A stretch of DNA of 64,000 nucleotides, from the NCBI GenBank assembly GCA_005239165.1, contig RAPG01000010.1, forward strand, positions 169,123 to 233,122, in the 5' to 3' direction. Shown one piece after another: positions 28,371-37,644 of the stretch. This DNA is from Allopusillimonas ginsengisoli. GTDB lineage: Bacteria > Pseudomonadota > Gammaproteobacteria > Burkholderiales > Burkholderiaceae_B. The translations under genes and the position numbers were made by a program. The notes beneath the pieces are model-generated. The model worked only from the letters and a program-made list of their open reading frames with translations, did no database searches and was not told the DNA's origin. Within the stretch, counting starts at the first letter, position 1. The number at the start of each line of letters is the position of its first letter.

Positions 28371-30718
28371 ATGCGGTTATTTTCACCCTGGCTATTTTGT
28401 TTGCCGCTGCAGTATTTGTACTGGCATATGCGCCCCTCCGTCGCGCATGGCTGTCGCGCCCTATCTACACGCTTTATCGCAAAATTTTGCCGCAAATGTC
28501 AGACACCGAGCGCGATGCGCTGGAAGCGGGCACCGTATGGTGGGAAACCGATCTTTTCCGCGGCAACCCCGACTGGAAGCGGCTGCATGCCATACCGCGA
28601 CCGCAACTGACCGACGAAGAGCAGGCCTTTCTCGATAACGAAGTCGAAACTGTCTGCGGCATGATCGATGACTGGCAGATTACGCATGAACTCTATGACA
28701 TGCCACAAGAAGTATGGCAATACATCAAGACGCATCGCTTTCTCAGTCTGATCATTCCAAAAGAATACGGTGGCAGGGGCTTTTCGGCATTGGCACATTC
28801 ACAGGTCGTCACTAAACTGTCCACCCGCAACTCAGCACTGTCGGTCACCGTTATGGTGCCTAACTCACTCGGCCCGGCCGAGCTGCTCTTGCATTACGGT
28901 ACCGAAGCACAAAAAAACCACTACCTGCCTCGCTTGGCCACGGGCGAAGAGATCCCGGCGTTCGCACTTACCAGCCCCTGGGCAGGCTCTGACGCTGCAG
29001 CCATTCCCGACAGCGGCATTGTCTGTATGGGCGAATGGCAGGGCGAGCAGGTATTGGGCATGCGTGTCAGCTGGGACAAGCGTTACATTACGCTGGCACC
29101 GGTCTGCACGCTGCTCGGGCTGGCGTTTCGGCTGTACGACCCCGAAGGCCTGCTGGGCAACAAAAAAGATCTGGGCATTACCTGCGCGCTGGTGCCTGCC
29201 AGCCATCCGGGGGTTGAAACCGGTCGTCGGCATTTTCCGCTAAATGCCATGTTCATGAATGGCCCCACCCGCGGCCACGACGTATTCATGCCTCTCGATT
29301 TCATTATCGGAGGGCCCGCCATGGCCGGTCAGGGCTGGCGTATGCTCATGGAGTGCCTGGCGGCAGGTCGGTCGATTTCGCTGCCCTCCTCGTTCACCGG
29401 CATGGCAAAAATCACGGCACGCGCTGTGGGTGCCTATAGTCTGGTGCGCAATCAGTTTCGCCTTCCCATCGGAAAATTCGAAGGCGTCGAAGAAGCATTG
29501 GCCCGCATCGGCGGCCATACCTACCTCATGGACGCAGCGCGCACCATGACCGCCCTCGCTGTCGACCTGGGCGAGAAACCCTCAGTGGTCTCGGCCATCG
29601 TCAAGTATCACCTTACCGAGCGCGGACGCACCGTGGTTAACGACGGCATGGACGTCATTGGCGGCAAGGGCATTTGTCTGGGGCCTTCTAATTTCCTGGG
29701 GCGTGCCTACCAACAAATACCTGTCGGCATTACGGTCGAAGGTGCCAACATACTAACGCGCAGCCTCATTATTTTTGGTCAGGGTGCCATCCGTTGCCAC
29801 CCCTTTGTACTCGACGAGATGCACGCGGCGCAAAATCCTGACACGACCCAAGGGCAGATTGATTTCGACAAGGCATTCTGGGGCCATGTCCGCTACACCA
29901 CCGTCAACGCATTGCGCACCATAGGCCGTGGCCTCACCGGCGGCCGGTTTATCACGATCAATACAGACGTCGCGCCCGACATGGCGGCGTACTACCGGCA
30001 GCTCACCCGGTTTTCCAGTGCCTTTTCACTAACTGCCGACGCGGCCATGCTGACGCTGGGCGGCTCGCTCAAAATGCGCGAACGATTGTCGGCCCGCCTG
30101 GGAGATGTGCTGTCACAAATGTACCTGGTTTCTGCCGTGCTCAAGCGCTTTGAAGATGAAGGACGCCAGGTCGCCGACGCACCGCTGGCCCATTGGGCAG
30201 CGCAAGATGCCTTGCACCGCCTGCAGCAGGCCTTTGACGGCGTACTGGCCAACTTCCCCAACCGTTTTGTTGCCGGTGTGCTGCGCATCATGATCTTCCC
30301 GTTTGGTCGCCCCTGCCGCGAGCCTGCCGACAGTCTGGGGCAGGCCGTGGCCCGTCTGCTGATGACACCGGGTGCCACACGCGATCGCCTTACCCACGAT
30401 TGCTATGTCTCATCTGACACTCATGATGCAGTCGGCGCCATCGAGGCAGCCTTCCGCGCCATGGCCGGCACGGCGGCCATCGACACCAAAATCCGCGACT
30501 TCGAAAAAAGCGGCCAGCTCGACAACGACCCGGGCGCCAACGTGCGAGATATTGCCACCGCCGTACACGCCGCAGGTGGCATTACCGATGCCGAATACCA
30601 GCTGGTCAGCCAGCGCAACGCCTTGCGGGACCGGGTTATTGCCGTGGATGACTTCCCCTTCGACATGACGCACCCCGACCAATCGACCGATACGGCGTCA
30701 CAACGCCGGGTAGCATAA
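28367..30718 (+). CDS. fadE: Acyl-CoA dehydrogenase, FadE type
   Basis: This 783-residue flavoenzyme begins the beta-oxidation cycle by forming trans-2-enoyl-CoA. Its size and an N-terminal membrane helix (VIFTLAILFAAAVFVLAYAP) match FadE of Escherichia coli rather than short soluble acyl-CoA dehydrogenases. Family segments are LIIPKEYGGRGFSALAHSQV, PAFALTSPWAGSDAA (FAD/substrate region) and GGKGICLGPSNFLGRAYQ, with a long C-terminal domain of unknown fold (DUF1974-like) after about residue 480. It is the second gene of the operon, overlapping the regulator by 4 bases and followed by the thiolase 14 bases later. Confidence 0.93.
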   Translation: MNAVIFTLAILFAAAVFVLAYAPLRRAWLSRPIYTLYRKILPQMSDTERDALEAGTVWWETDLFRGNPDWKRLHAIPRPQLTDEEQAFLDNEVETVCGMIDDWQITHELYDMPQEVWQYIKTHRFLSLIIPKEYGGRGFSALAHSQVVTKLSTRNSALSVTVMVPNSLGPAELLLHYGTEAQKNHYLPRLATGEEIPAFALTSPWAGSDAAAIPDSGIVCMGEWQGEQVLGMRVSWDKRYITLAPVCTLLGLAFRLYDPEGLLGNKKDLGITCALVPASHPGVETGRRHFPLNAMFMNGPTRGHDVFMPLDFIIGGPAMAGQGWRMLMECLAAGRSISLPSSFTGMAKITARAVGAYSLVRNQFRLPIGKFEGVEEALARIGGHTYLMDAARTMTALAVDLGEKPSVVSAIVKYHLTERGRTVVNDGMDVIGGKGICLGPSNFLGRAYQQIPVGITVEGANILTRSLIIFGQGAIRCHPFVLDEMHAAQNPDTTQGQIDFDKAFWGHVRYTTVNALRTIGRGLTGGRFITINTDVAPDMAAYYRQLTRFSSAFSLTADAAMLTLGGSLKMRERLSARLGDVLSQMYLVSAVLKRFEDEGRQVADAPLAHWAAQDALHRLQQAFDGVLANFPNRFVAGVLRIMIFPFGRPCREPADSLGQAVARLLMTPGATRDRLTHDCYVSSDTHDAVGAIEAAFRAMAGTAAIDTKIRDFEKSGQLDNDPGANVRDIATAVHAAGGITDAEYQLVSQRNALRDRVIAVDDFPFDMTHPDQSTDTASQRRVA

Positions 30719-30732
30719 GGACCACCCCAGCC

Positions 30733-32025
30733 ATGGCTTTTGAACCTGTCTACATTATTGACGGCGCGCGCAGCCCCTTTCTGAAGGCCCGCAACGCTCC
30801 TGGGCCATTTTCGGCCTCTGACCTTGCCGTGCAGGCAGGCCGCGAATTGTTGCTGCGTCAGCCTTTCAAACAATCAGAATTCAGCGAAGTCATTATCGGT
30901 TGTGCCGCCCCTTCGCCCGACGAAACCAACATCGGCCGGGTCATCGCGCTACGGCTGGGCTGCGGCGACAAAGTGCCGGGCTGGACAGTCATGCGCAACT
31001 GCGCGTCTGGCATGCAGGCACTAGACTCTGCGGTCATGTCTATCCAGACGGGCCGTTCTGATCTGGTACTGGCTGGTGGTGTCGATGCACTGTCACGCGC
31101 TCCCCTGCTGTTTAGTGATGATATGGTCAAGTGGCTGGCGGGCTGGAACAAGGCACGCGGGGCAGGCCAGAAGCTGGCCATGCTCAAAACATTGCGCCTT
31201 AAACATCTGGCACCGGTCATCGGCTTGTTAAAAGGGTTAACCGACCCCGTCGTCGGGCTTTCAATGGGGCAAACGGCCGAAATTCTGGCTGACCGCTTCG
31301 GGCTCGATCGGGCAGCGCTCGACGCCTACGCAGCGCAAAGCCACCAACGCACCCTGGCCGCACAGCAGGCCGGCGCATTCGATGAAATCGTGCCGCTTAC
31401 CGACACCAAAGGTCAGCTCTACGCAGCCGATGATGGCGTGCGCGACGATTCCACGCCCGAAAAACTTGCCAGGCTCAAACCCGTTTTTGACCGCCCCTGG
31501 GGCAACATCACAGCCGGCAACAGCTCTCAGGTTACCGATGGTGCTGCCTTGCTCATTCTTGCTTCGGCTACCACCGTACAACGCATGGGCCTCACGCCCA
31601 TTGGGCGCATTGTCGATGCGCAATGGTCTGCGCTGGACCCGTCCACCATGGGCCTGGGGCCCGTCTTTGCATCCACGCCCATTCTCGAACGCCACCAACT
31701 CGCTCTTAACGACCTCGATCTCTGGGAAATCAACGAGGCGTTTGCCGCGCAGGTGCTGGGATGCCTGGCCGCCTGGAATGACGACCCATGGTGCCAGCAG
31801 CATCTGGGCAGGCCGGCGCTGGGTCAGCTTGACATGGCGCGGCTTAATGTCGATGGCGGCGCCATTGCCATCGGCCATCCTGTGGGGGCATCGGGAGCAC
31901 GCATTGTCCTGCATTTGCTGCAAGCCTTGCGCGCGCGCCATCTCAAGCGCGGCATGGCCACAATTTGCATCGGTGGCGGACAGGGTGGCGCCATGCTGAT
32001 TGAAACCTGCGACGAAAAGGCCTGA
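30733..32025 (+). CDS. Acetyl-CoA C-acyltransferase (thiolase)
   Basis: This 430-residue thiolase catalyses the last beta-oxidation step, splitting 3-ketoacyl-CoA to acetyl-CoA and a shortened acyl-CoA. The nucleophilic Cys90 lies in VMRNCASGMQALDSA, the catalytic His in NEAFAAQVLG...IGHPVGASGAR, and the second Cys in ATICIGGGQGGAML. Length and the partner gene are like FadI of the FadIJ pair. It is followed after 3 bases by the hydratase/dehydrogenase gene, the usual pairing of the two parts of the trifunctional complex. Confidence 0.93.
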   Translation: MAFEPVYIIDGARSPFLKARNAPGPFSASDLAVQAGRELLLRQPFKQSEFSEVIIGCAAPSPDETNIGRVIALRLGCGDKVPGWTVMRNCASGMQALDSAVMSIQTGRSDLVLAGGVDALSRAPLLFSDDMVKWLAGWNKARGAGQKLAMLKTLRLKHLAPVIGLLKGLTDPVVGLSMGQTAEILADRFGLDRAALDAYAAQSHQRTLAAQQAGAFDEIVPLTDTKGQLYAADDGVRDDSTPEKLARLKPVFDRPWGNITAGNSSQVTDGAALLILASATTVQRMGLTPIGRIVDAQWSALDPSTMGLGPVFASTPILERHQLALNDLDLWEINEAFAAQVLGCLAAWNDDPWCQQHLGRPALGQLDMARLNVDGGAIAIGHPVGASGARIVLHLLQALRARHLKRGMATICIGGGQGGAMLIETCDEKA

Positions 32026-32028
32026 GCT

Positions 32029-34086
32029 ATGAGCCTGACAAATCACTTCGAATCTCTGGGTTTATCCAGTTTCCGTTGCCGCATTGATGCGCAAAACATC
32101 GCCTGGGTCGAAATCGACTGCCCGGGTATACCGGTCAATCGTCTTTCAGGCGAGGTAATGCACGAGCTTGGGCAACTACTCGACTATTTCGACCGACAGC
32201 CTCCGGCAGGGCTTGTATTTCTGTCTGGTAAAGAAGCGGGCTTTATCGCTGGAGCCGACATTGCTGAATTCGCCGGGCTCGACACGCCAGAAAAGGCTCG
32301 CCAGCTTGTCGAGCGCGGCTGGGTCATGTTTAACCGGCTTGCCCGGGTCGCGTATCCAACCCTGGCCCTGATACGCGGTCACTGCCTGGGCGGCGGTCTT
32401 GAGCTCGCACTGGCTTGCCGCTACCGTCTGGTGGTTGATCAGCCTGGCACATCGCTGGCACTGCCCGAAGTTATGCTGGGTATATTCCCCGGCTGGGGCG
32501 GCATGCGCCGCCTGCCCGAAACTATCGGAGCGCCTGCAGCGCTCGACATGATGCTGACCGGCCGCCCGGCCGATGCGCGCAAAGCGAAACGTCTGGGGCT
32601 TGCAGACGGCATCGTTGCCCCACGCCTGATGCAACAAGCTGCCGCGCACATGGTTCTTGGTGGCAAAAGGCGTCATCGTGCAAGTGGCATCCCTGCCTTG
32701 ATGAACCACAAGCTGGCACGTCCGTTGGTGGTCAAGCAAGCCACCGCCAAACTCGATAAGCGCGACCCAAATAAACACTACGCTGCACCCCGCGCCATTC
32801 TTGAAATCTGGGCCAGGCACAATGGCAATGCGCTTGAAGCGCCGGGCCTTATCGACGCTATCGTGCGCTCCGATACGGCACGCAATCTGGTGCGGGTATT
32901 CCGCCTGCAAGAAAGACTGAAGGCGTTTGGCAAGAAGGCTGAGGGTATCACCCGTGCCGGCCACGTGCATGTTGTAGGCGCAGGAGTCATGGGGGGCGAC
33001 ATCGCCGCCTGGTGTGCCCTGAAAGGCCTTAACGTTACCCTGCAAGACCAGGATCGCAGCCGCATCGCCCTTGCTCAGGGTCGCGCAGGCAAGCTGTTTG
33101 CACGCAAAAAGAAAGATCCGCGCGAGGCCAGGGCAGCATTCGACCGTCTGGTGCCTGATCTCGAAGGCAACGGGGTGGCGCATGCCGACATTGTCATCGA
33201 AGCCATTTTCGAAAACGCCGAGGCCAAGCGCGAACTGTACCGCGAGCTTGAGGCACGCATGAAACCCACCGCCATCCTGGCCACCAACACCTCAAGCCTC
33301 TCGCTCGAAACCTTGCGCACAGGGCTGGAGCGGCCCGAACGCTTTCTCGGACTGCATTTTTTCAACCCGGTGTCTCGCATGCCACTGGTCGAGGTGGTAG
33401 AAACCGATGGTGTTGCGCCACAAGCGCTGGCAGCGGCCTGCGCATTTACAGGCCAGATCGACAAGCTACCCCTGCCTGTGCGCAGCACCCCTGGTTTTCT
33501 GGTCAATGCCGTGCTGGCGCCCTATATGCTCGAAGCCATGCACTGCGTCGATGAAGGCATCAGCGGCGAAACCATAGATGCTGCCATGACGGCGTTTGGC
33601 ATGCCCATGGGTCCCATTGAGCTTATCGACACCGTGGGCCTGGACATTGCCCGTGATGCCGGGCAGCAGCTTTCACCAGACGCTCCCATGCCTCGCTGCC
33701 TGGAAACCCGCCTGGCAAAAAATGAACTGGGCCGTAAAACAGGAAAAGGGTTTTATGTCTGGAAAGACGATAAGCCAGTGCGTCAATCGGCTGCAACAGC
33801 ACCTTCGGGCCTGGCCCAGCGACTGATCATGCCTTTAATCGAGAAAACTCAAGAGCAAGTGGCCAACGGGGTTGTAGCCGATGCCGACCTGGCAGACGCT
33901 GGCGTCATTTTCGGGACGGGGTTTGCACCCTTTACCGGAGGCCCCTTGCACTATCTGGCCACACTTAAAGATGGCCGGCCTTACGCACACACCATCGACG
34001 AAGAACAGCTCCATGCGCACAAGCAGGAGCCCGCTACCAGACACGGCAGCACACCTCATCACGATGAGGCCAGCCCACCACAATAA
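32029..34086 (+). CDS. Enoyl-CoA hydratase / 3-hydroxyacyl-CoA dehydrogenase (FadB/FadJ type)
   Basis: This 685-residue two-function enzyme has an N-terminal crotonase domain (about residues 10-200) with oxyanion-hole segments SGKEAGFIAGADIAEF and GHCLGGGLELALACRYRL. It is followed by a Rossmann NAD-binding domain (GAGVMGGDIAAW, about residue 317) and the dehydrogenase C-terminal domains (LHFFNPVSRMPLVEVVET, TPGFLVNAVLAPYMLEA, KTGKGFY). It hydrates enoyl-CoA and oxidises 3-hydroxyacyl-CoA. It pairs with the thiolase 3 bases upstream. The C-terminal tail of about 20 residues is His/Pro-rich and unusual. Confidence 0.93.
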   Translation: MSLTNHFESLGLSSFRCRIDAQNIAWVEIDCPGIPVNRLSGEVMHELGQLLDYFDRQPPAGLVFLSGKEAGFIAGADIAEFAGLDTPEKARQLVERGWVMFNRLARVAYPTLALIRGHCLGGGLELALACRYRLVVDQPGTSLALPEVMLGIFPGWGGMRRLPETIGAPAALDMMLTGRPADARKAKRLGLADGIVAPRLMQQAAAHMVLGGKRRHRASGIPALMNHKLARPLVVKQATAKLDKRDPNKHYAAPRAILEIWARHNGNALEAPGLIDAIVRSDTARNLVRVFRLQERLKAFGKKAEGITRAGHVHVVGAGVMGGDIAAWCALKGLNVTLQDQDRSRIALAQGRAGKLFARKKKDPREARAAFDRLVPDLEGNGVAHADIVIEAIFENAEAKRELYRELEARMKPTAILATNTSSLSLETLRTGLERPERFLGLHFFNPVSRMPLVEVVETDGVAPQALAAACAFTGQIDKLPLPVRSTPGFLVNAVLAPYMLEAMHCVDEGISGETIDAAMTAFGMPMGPIELIDTVGLDIARDAGQQLSPDAPMPRCLETRLAKNELGRKTGKGFYVWKDDKPVRQSAATAPSGLAQRLIMPLIEKTQEQVANGVVADADLADAGVIFGTGFAPFTGGPLHYLATLKDGRPYAHTIDEEQLHAHKQEPATRHGSTPHHDEASPPQ

Positions 34087-34168
34087 CCACAAAGGCTACG
34101 GCACTAATCCCATGTGCCGATAAAGCCATGCTTTACAAATACTGTCATTCAACAGGAGAGGTGACACC

Positions 34169-35428
34169 ATGAACTTGAAAACGTCTCTACGTATTGTTTC
34201 AGCCCTGGCACTTGGGCTAGGCACTGCCGGCGCTCACGCTGCAGGCTTTAATCTGCTCGAACAGACGGCAAGCGGTATCGGCAACAGCTACGCAGGCTCT
34301 GCCGCCAACCCCGAAAACGCAAGCACCATTTACTTCAACCCGGCTGGCATGAGCGAACTGGAAGGCTTTCAGCTTTCAGGCGGTCTAACGGCTATTCGTC
34401 CCTCGTTCAAATTCAAGAACGACGGCAGCACAGGGCCTGGCGGCGTGGTGCCTTTAGGCAGCAACAATGGCGGTGATGCAGGCTCATGGGGGTTTGTCCC
34501 CAACCTGTATGCCTCGTGGCAAATTGCGCCACGATGGCATGTTGGCCTTGGCATTGGTGCACCCTTTGGGCTGAAGACCGAATACGACGATGACTGGATT
34601 GGGCGCTACCACTCACGCGAATTCGACATCAAAACCATTAATCTAAACCCATCCGTGTCATACAAGGTAAACGACCAGCTTTCGATCGGTGCCGGGGTCA
34701 ATTACACCAAGCTTGACGCGACCTACCGGCGTGCGGCCTATATGCCGGGCACCGGAGACCTTAATGCCAAGCTGAAGGCCGATGGCGATGGCTGGGGCTG
34801 GAATGCAGGTCTGCTGTACAAGGTCACGCCCGCCACACGCATCGGGATTTCGTACCGCTCTACCGTCAAAGTCGATGTTGACGGCAACACCAAGATCACG
34901 CATGACGCGGCGGGCCTTATCGCCAAGCGCGACGCGAGCAGCACCGTCAAACTGCCAGACACGGCTATTTTAAGCGTCGCGCATGATCTGAACGACAAAT
35001 GGCAGCTGTTGGGCGATATTTCCTGGACCGGATGGAGCAGCATCAAGTCGCTTGATATCAACAACGGCGGCGCACCTTTTGATGACGACCTCGCGCTTAA
35101 ATTCCGCGATACCTGGCGGATCGCCATGGGTGCCAACTACAAGTACAACGAGCGATGGACGCTGCGCGGCGGCCTTGCATGGGATCAGTCGCCCATACGC
35201 AGCGATCAGTACCGGCCAACGTCGCTGCCTGACAATGATCGCTACTGGGCGTCGATAGGCGCACGCTACTCTCCTAACGACAAGCTTAGTGTCGACATAG
35301 GTTACGCGCATCTTTTCGTGAAGAGTACAAAAATCGACAACAACACCGATGCCACCAAGGGTCATGTCAAAGGCAAGTACGACTCCAGGGCCGACCTCAT
35401 TGGCGTACAGGTGTCGTATCGTTTTTAA
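34169..35428 (+). CDS. fadL: Outer membrane long-chain fatty acid transporter, FadL family
   Basis: This 419-residue outer-membrane protein has a signal peptide (about residues 1-24, ending AHA) and the FadL/TodX hallmark start AGFNLLEQTASGIGNSYAGS with the NPAGM motif. Alternating beta strands run to the C-terminal QVSYRF, whose terminal Phe is typical of barrel insertion signals. It brings long-chain fatty acids or other hydrophobic compounds across the outer membrane by lateral diffusion. GGAG lies 8 bases before the ATG. An 82-base gap precedes it, within the same-strand operon. Confidence 0.92.
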   Translation: MNLKTSLRIVSALALGLGTAGAHAAGFNLLEQTASGIGNSYAGSAANPENASTIYFNPAGMSELEGFQLSGGLTAIRPSFKFKNDGSTGPGGVVPLGSNNGGDAGSWGFVPNLYASWQIAPRWHVGLGIGAPFGLKTEYDDDWIGRYHSREFDIKTINLNPSVSYKVNDQLSIGAGVNYTKLDATYRRAAYMPGTGDLNAKLKADGDGWGWNAGLLYKVTPATRIGISYRSTVKVDVDGNTKITHDAAGLIAKRDASSTVKLPDTAILSVAHDLNDKWQLLGDISWTGWSSIKSLDINNGGAPFDDDLALKFRDTWRIAMGANYKYNERWTLRGGLAWDQSPIRSDQYRPTSLPDNDRYWASIGARYSPNDKLSVDIGYAHLFVKSTKIDNNTDATKGHVKGKYDSRADLIGVQVSYRF

Positions 35429-35443
35429 TGCATCCTGGCGCGC

Positions 35444-35962
35444 TTGACCATGAACCTGTCACTGCTGCATCGTATTCCTGAAAAGTGGCGGGCCCGGGCC
35501 ATGCGCGCAGGCTTTTCTGTGCATCCGGCCTTTCGTCGCTCCGGGGGCCGCATTCAATCGATTTCACCCGACTTGTCGCGTGTGTGCATAAAGCTGCCGT
35601 TTAAGTGGAGCACGCGCAATCTGGTCGGCTCACTTTACGGAGGCTCGTTGTTCGCCATCACCGATGGCGTGCATGTTGCCATGTTGCTGGCTCGCCTGAG
35701 CCGCGATTTTATTGTCTGGGACAAGGCCGCTGCCATACGTTACCGGCGGCCTGCGTACACCACGCTATTTGCCGAGTTTCGCATCGATCAGAAAGAAATT
35801 GATGATATCTGCGAGACCATTGAAAAAAATGGCGAAACCTCTCGTAAATATACGGTAGAGCTCAAAGACCAGTACGGCGAGATATACACCGTGGTAGAAC
35901 GCATGATATACATTGCTGACAAGGCTTATTACAAGCAATCCAAGGTATCAAAAGGGGGATAG
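35444..35962 (+). CDS. DUF4442 / hotdog-fold thioesterase-like protein
   Basis: This 172-residue cytoplasmic protein resembles the DUF4442 group, a hotdog-fold family related to acyl-CoA thioesterases. The segment NLVGSLYGGSLFAITDGVHVA is the typical helix with the conserved Asp, and IVWDKAAAIRYRRPAYTTLF is the strand region. There is no signal peptide. It is tucked between fadL and the acyl-CoA ligase genes (16 and 3 bases away), so a role in acyl-CoA hydrolysis or binding during fatty acid use is likely, but no substrate is known. A second ATG two codons in is an alternative start. Confidence 0.75.
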   Translation: MTMNLSLLHRIPEKWRARAMRAGFSVHPAFRRSGGRIQSISPDLSRVCIKLPFKWSTRNLVGSLYGGSLFAITDGVHVAMLLARLSRDFIVWDKAAAIRYRRPAYTTLFAEFRIDQKEIDDICETIEKNGETSRKYTVELKDQYGEIYTVVERMIYIADKAYYKQSKVSKGG

Positions 35963-35965
35963 CGT

Positions 35966-37644
35966 ATGGAACCCATCTGGCTCAAAAATTACCCGCAAGG
36001 GGTGCCAGCCGACATCACAGAAGAGGCTGCCGCCTATGACTCACTGGCTGCCATATTTGAGCAGAGTTGTGCAAAGCATGCCGGAAAAATCGCTTACTTC
36101 AGCATGGGTGCGCACATGTCGTACGCAGAGCTTGATGAGAAATCTCGCTATGTTGCCGCATGGTTTCAATCCATAGGAATAAAAAAGGGCGACCGCGTGG
36201 CATTGATGATGCCCAATTTGCTGCAGTATCCAATATGTCTGTTCGGTGCATTGCGTGCAGGCGCTGTTGTCGTCAATACCAACCCGCTTTATACCGCCAC
36301 CGAACTCGAGCACCAGCTGCACGACTCGGGCGCCGAAACCATCGTCATCGCTGAAAACTTTGCGCATACACTGCAAGAGGCGTTGCCCAAAACGCAGATC
36401 AAGAATATCGTGGTTACCGGACTGGGCGACATGCTGGGCACCGTCAGGGGCACCATTACCAACCTGGTGGTCAGACATATCAAAAAATGGTGCCTGCCTA
36501 TGCACTGCCCGGTACAGTCAGCTTCAAGCACGTATTGGCCAAGGGTCGTACCTCACCGTACACCCGGCCCGCACTTTGCCACGATGACCTGGCCTTGCTT
36601 CAATACACAGGCGGCACCACAGGCGTTGCCAAGGGCGCAATGCTGACACACGGCAATATGGTTTCCAACGTCTGCCAGGCGCATGCCTGGGTGCGCCCCA
36701 ATCTCGATGGCGGCAAAGAGTGTGTCGTGACCGCACTGCCTCTTTATCATATCTTTGCCCTGACGGCGAACTGCCTTACCTTTGTCGTCCTCGGCGCAAG
36801 CAATCTGCTCATCGTCAACCCGCGCGATATCCCGGCCTTCATCAAAAGCATGGGCAGCGTCAGGTTTACTGCAATTACCGGCGTCAACACACTGTTTAAC
36901 GCCCTGCTCAACCATCCTGATTTTTCCAAGCTTGATTTCTCAAACTTAAAATTTACGCTGGGTGGCGGCATGGCTGTCCAGCAAGTCATTGCTGAACGCT
37001 GGCTCAAACTCACCGGTAAGCCCCTGAGCCAGGCCTATGGGTTAACGGAAACTTCCCCCGCTGTAACCATCAACCCGCTGAACAAAAAAGAATTCACCGG
37101 CTCCATCGGATTGCCCGTGTCCTCTACTGAGGTCGCTATACGCGATGACGACGGCAAAGATGTAGCCCAGGGTGAAACCGGAGAAATCTGCGTACGAGGT
37201 CCGCAGGTCACACCTGGCTATTGGCAGCGTCCCGACGAAACCAGCAAGGTCTTTGACGCAGATGGGTTTCTGCATACCGGCGACATCGGTTATGTAGACG
37301 AAGAAGGCTACATCTTTCTGCTCGACCGCAAAAAAGACATGATTAACGTGTCTGGCTTTAATGTTTACCCCAATGAAGTCGAGGCGGCCGCCATGGAGCA
37401 TCCTGACGTGCGTGAAGTGGCTGCAGTCGGTGTACCGGACGAACACTCTGGCGAAGTGGTAAAGCTGTTTGTCATACGCAACAACAATCGCCTTACTGAA
37501 GAAGCCCTGATCAAGCACTGCCGCGGCAGGCTGACCGGCTACAAAACACCGAAATATGTTGAGTTTCGCGACGATTTGCCTCGTAGCAACGTGGGCAAGG
37601 TGCTGCGCCGCGAGTTGAAAAACGAACCAACGAGAGCCACTTGA
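35966..37644 (+). pseudogene. fadD: Long-chain fatty acid-CoA ligase FadD, first copy, broken by a 1-base frameshift
   Basis: Two overlapping frames together make a full acyl-CoA synthetase of about 560 residues, aligned throughout with the intact second copy at 37641. The first frame runs from 35966 to the HIKK segment; the second resumes at the A run 36482-36487 and reads on to 37644. Reading resumes exactly if seven A residues are present instead of six. The second frame holds the AMP-binding motif [22 protein letters not shown] and the C-terminal [17 protein letters not shown]. FadD activates fatty acids with ATP and CoA. As written, two fragments would be made; the N-terminal one lacks the active site. 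A sequencing error is at least as likely as a true mutation, and the downstream copy could cover the function. Confidence 0.85.

Noticed and set aside
32176..33183. 335-codon open frame antisense to the hydratase/dehydrogenase gene
   Set aside because: Shadow of a clear two-domain enzyme gene.
36470..36500. Programmed -1 ribosomal frameshift in fadD copy 1
   Set aside because: The run C-AAAAAA lacks the canonical A-AAA-AAG slip site, no downstream stem was found, and two other genes show the same one-base homopolymer loss. Not fully excluded.
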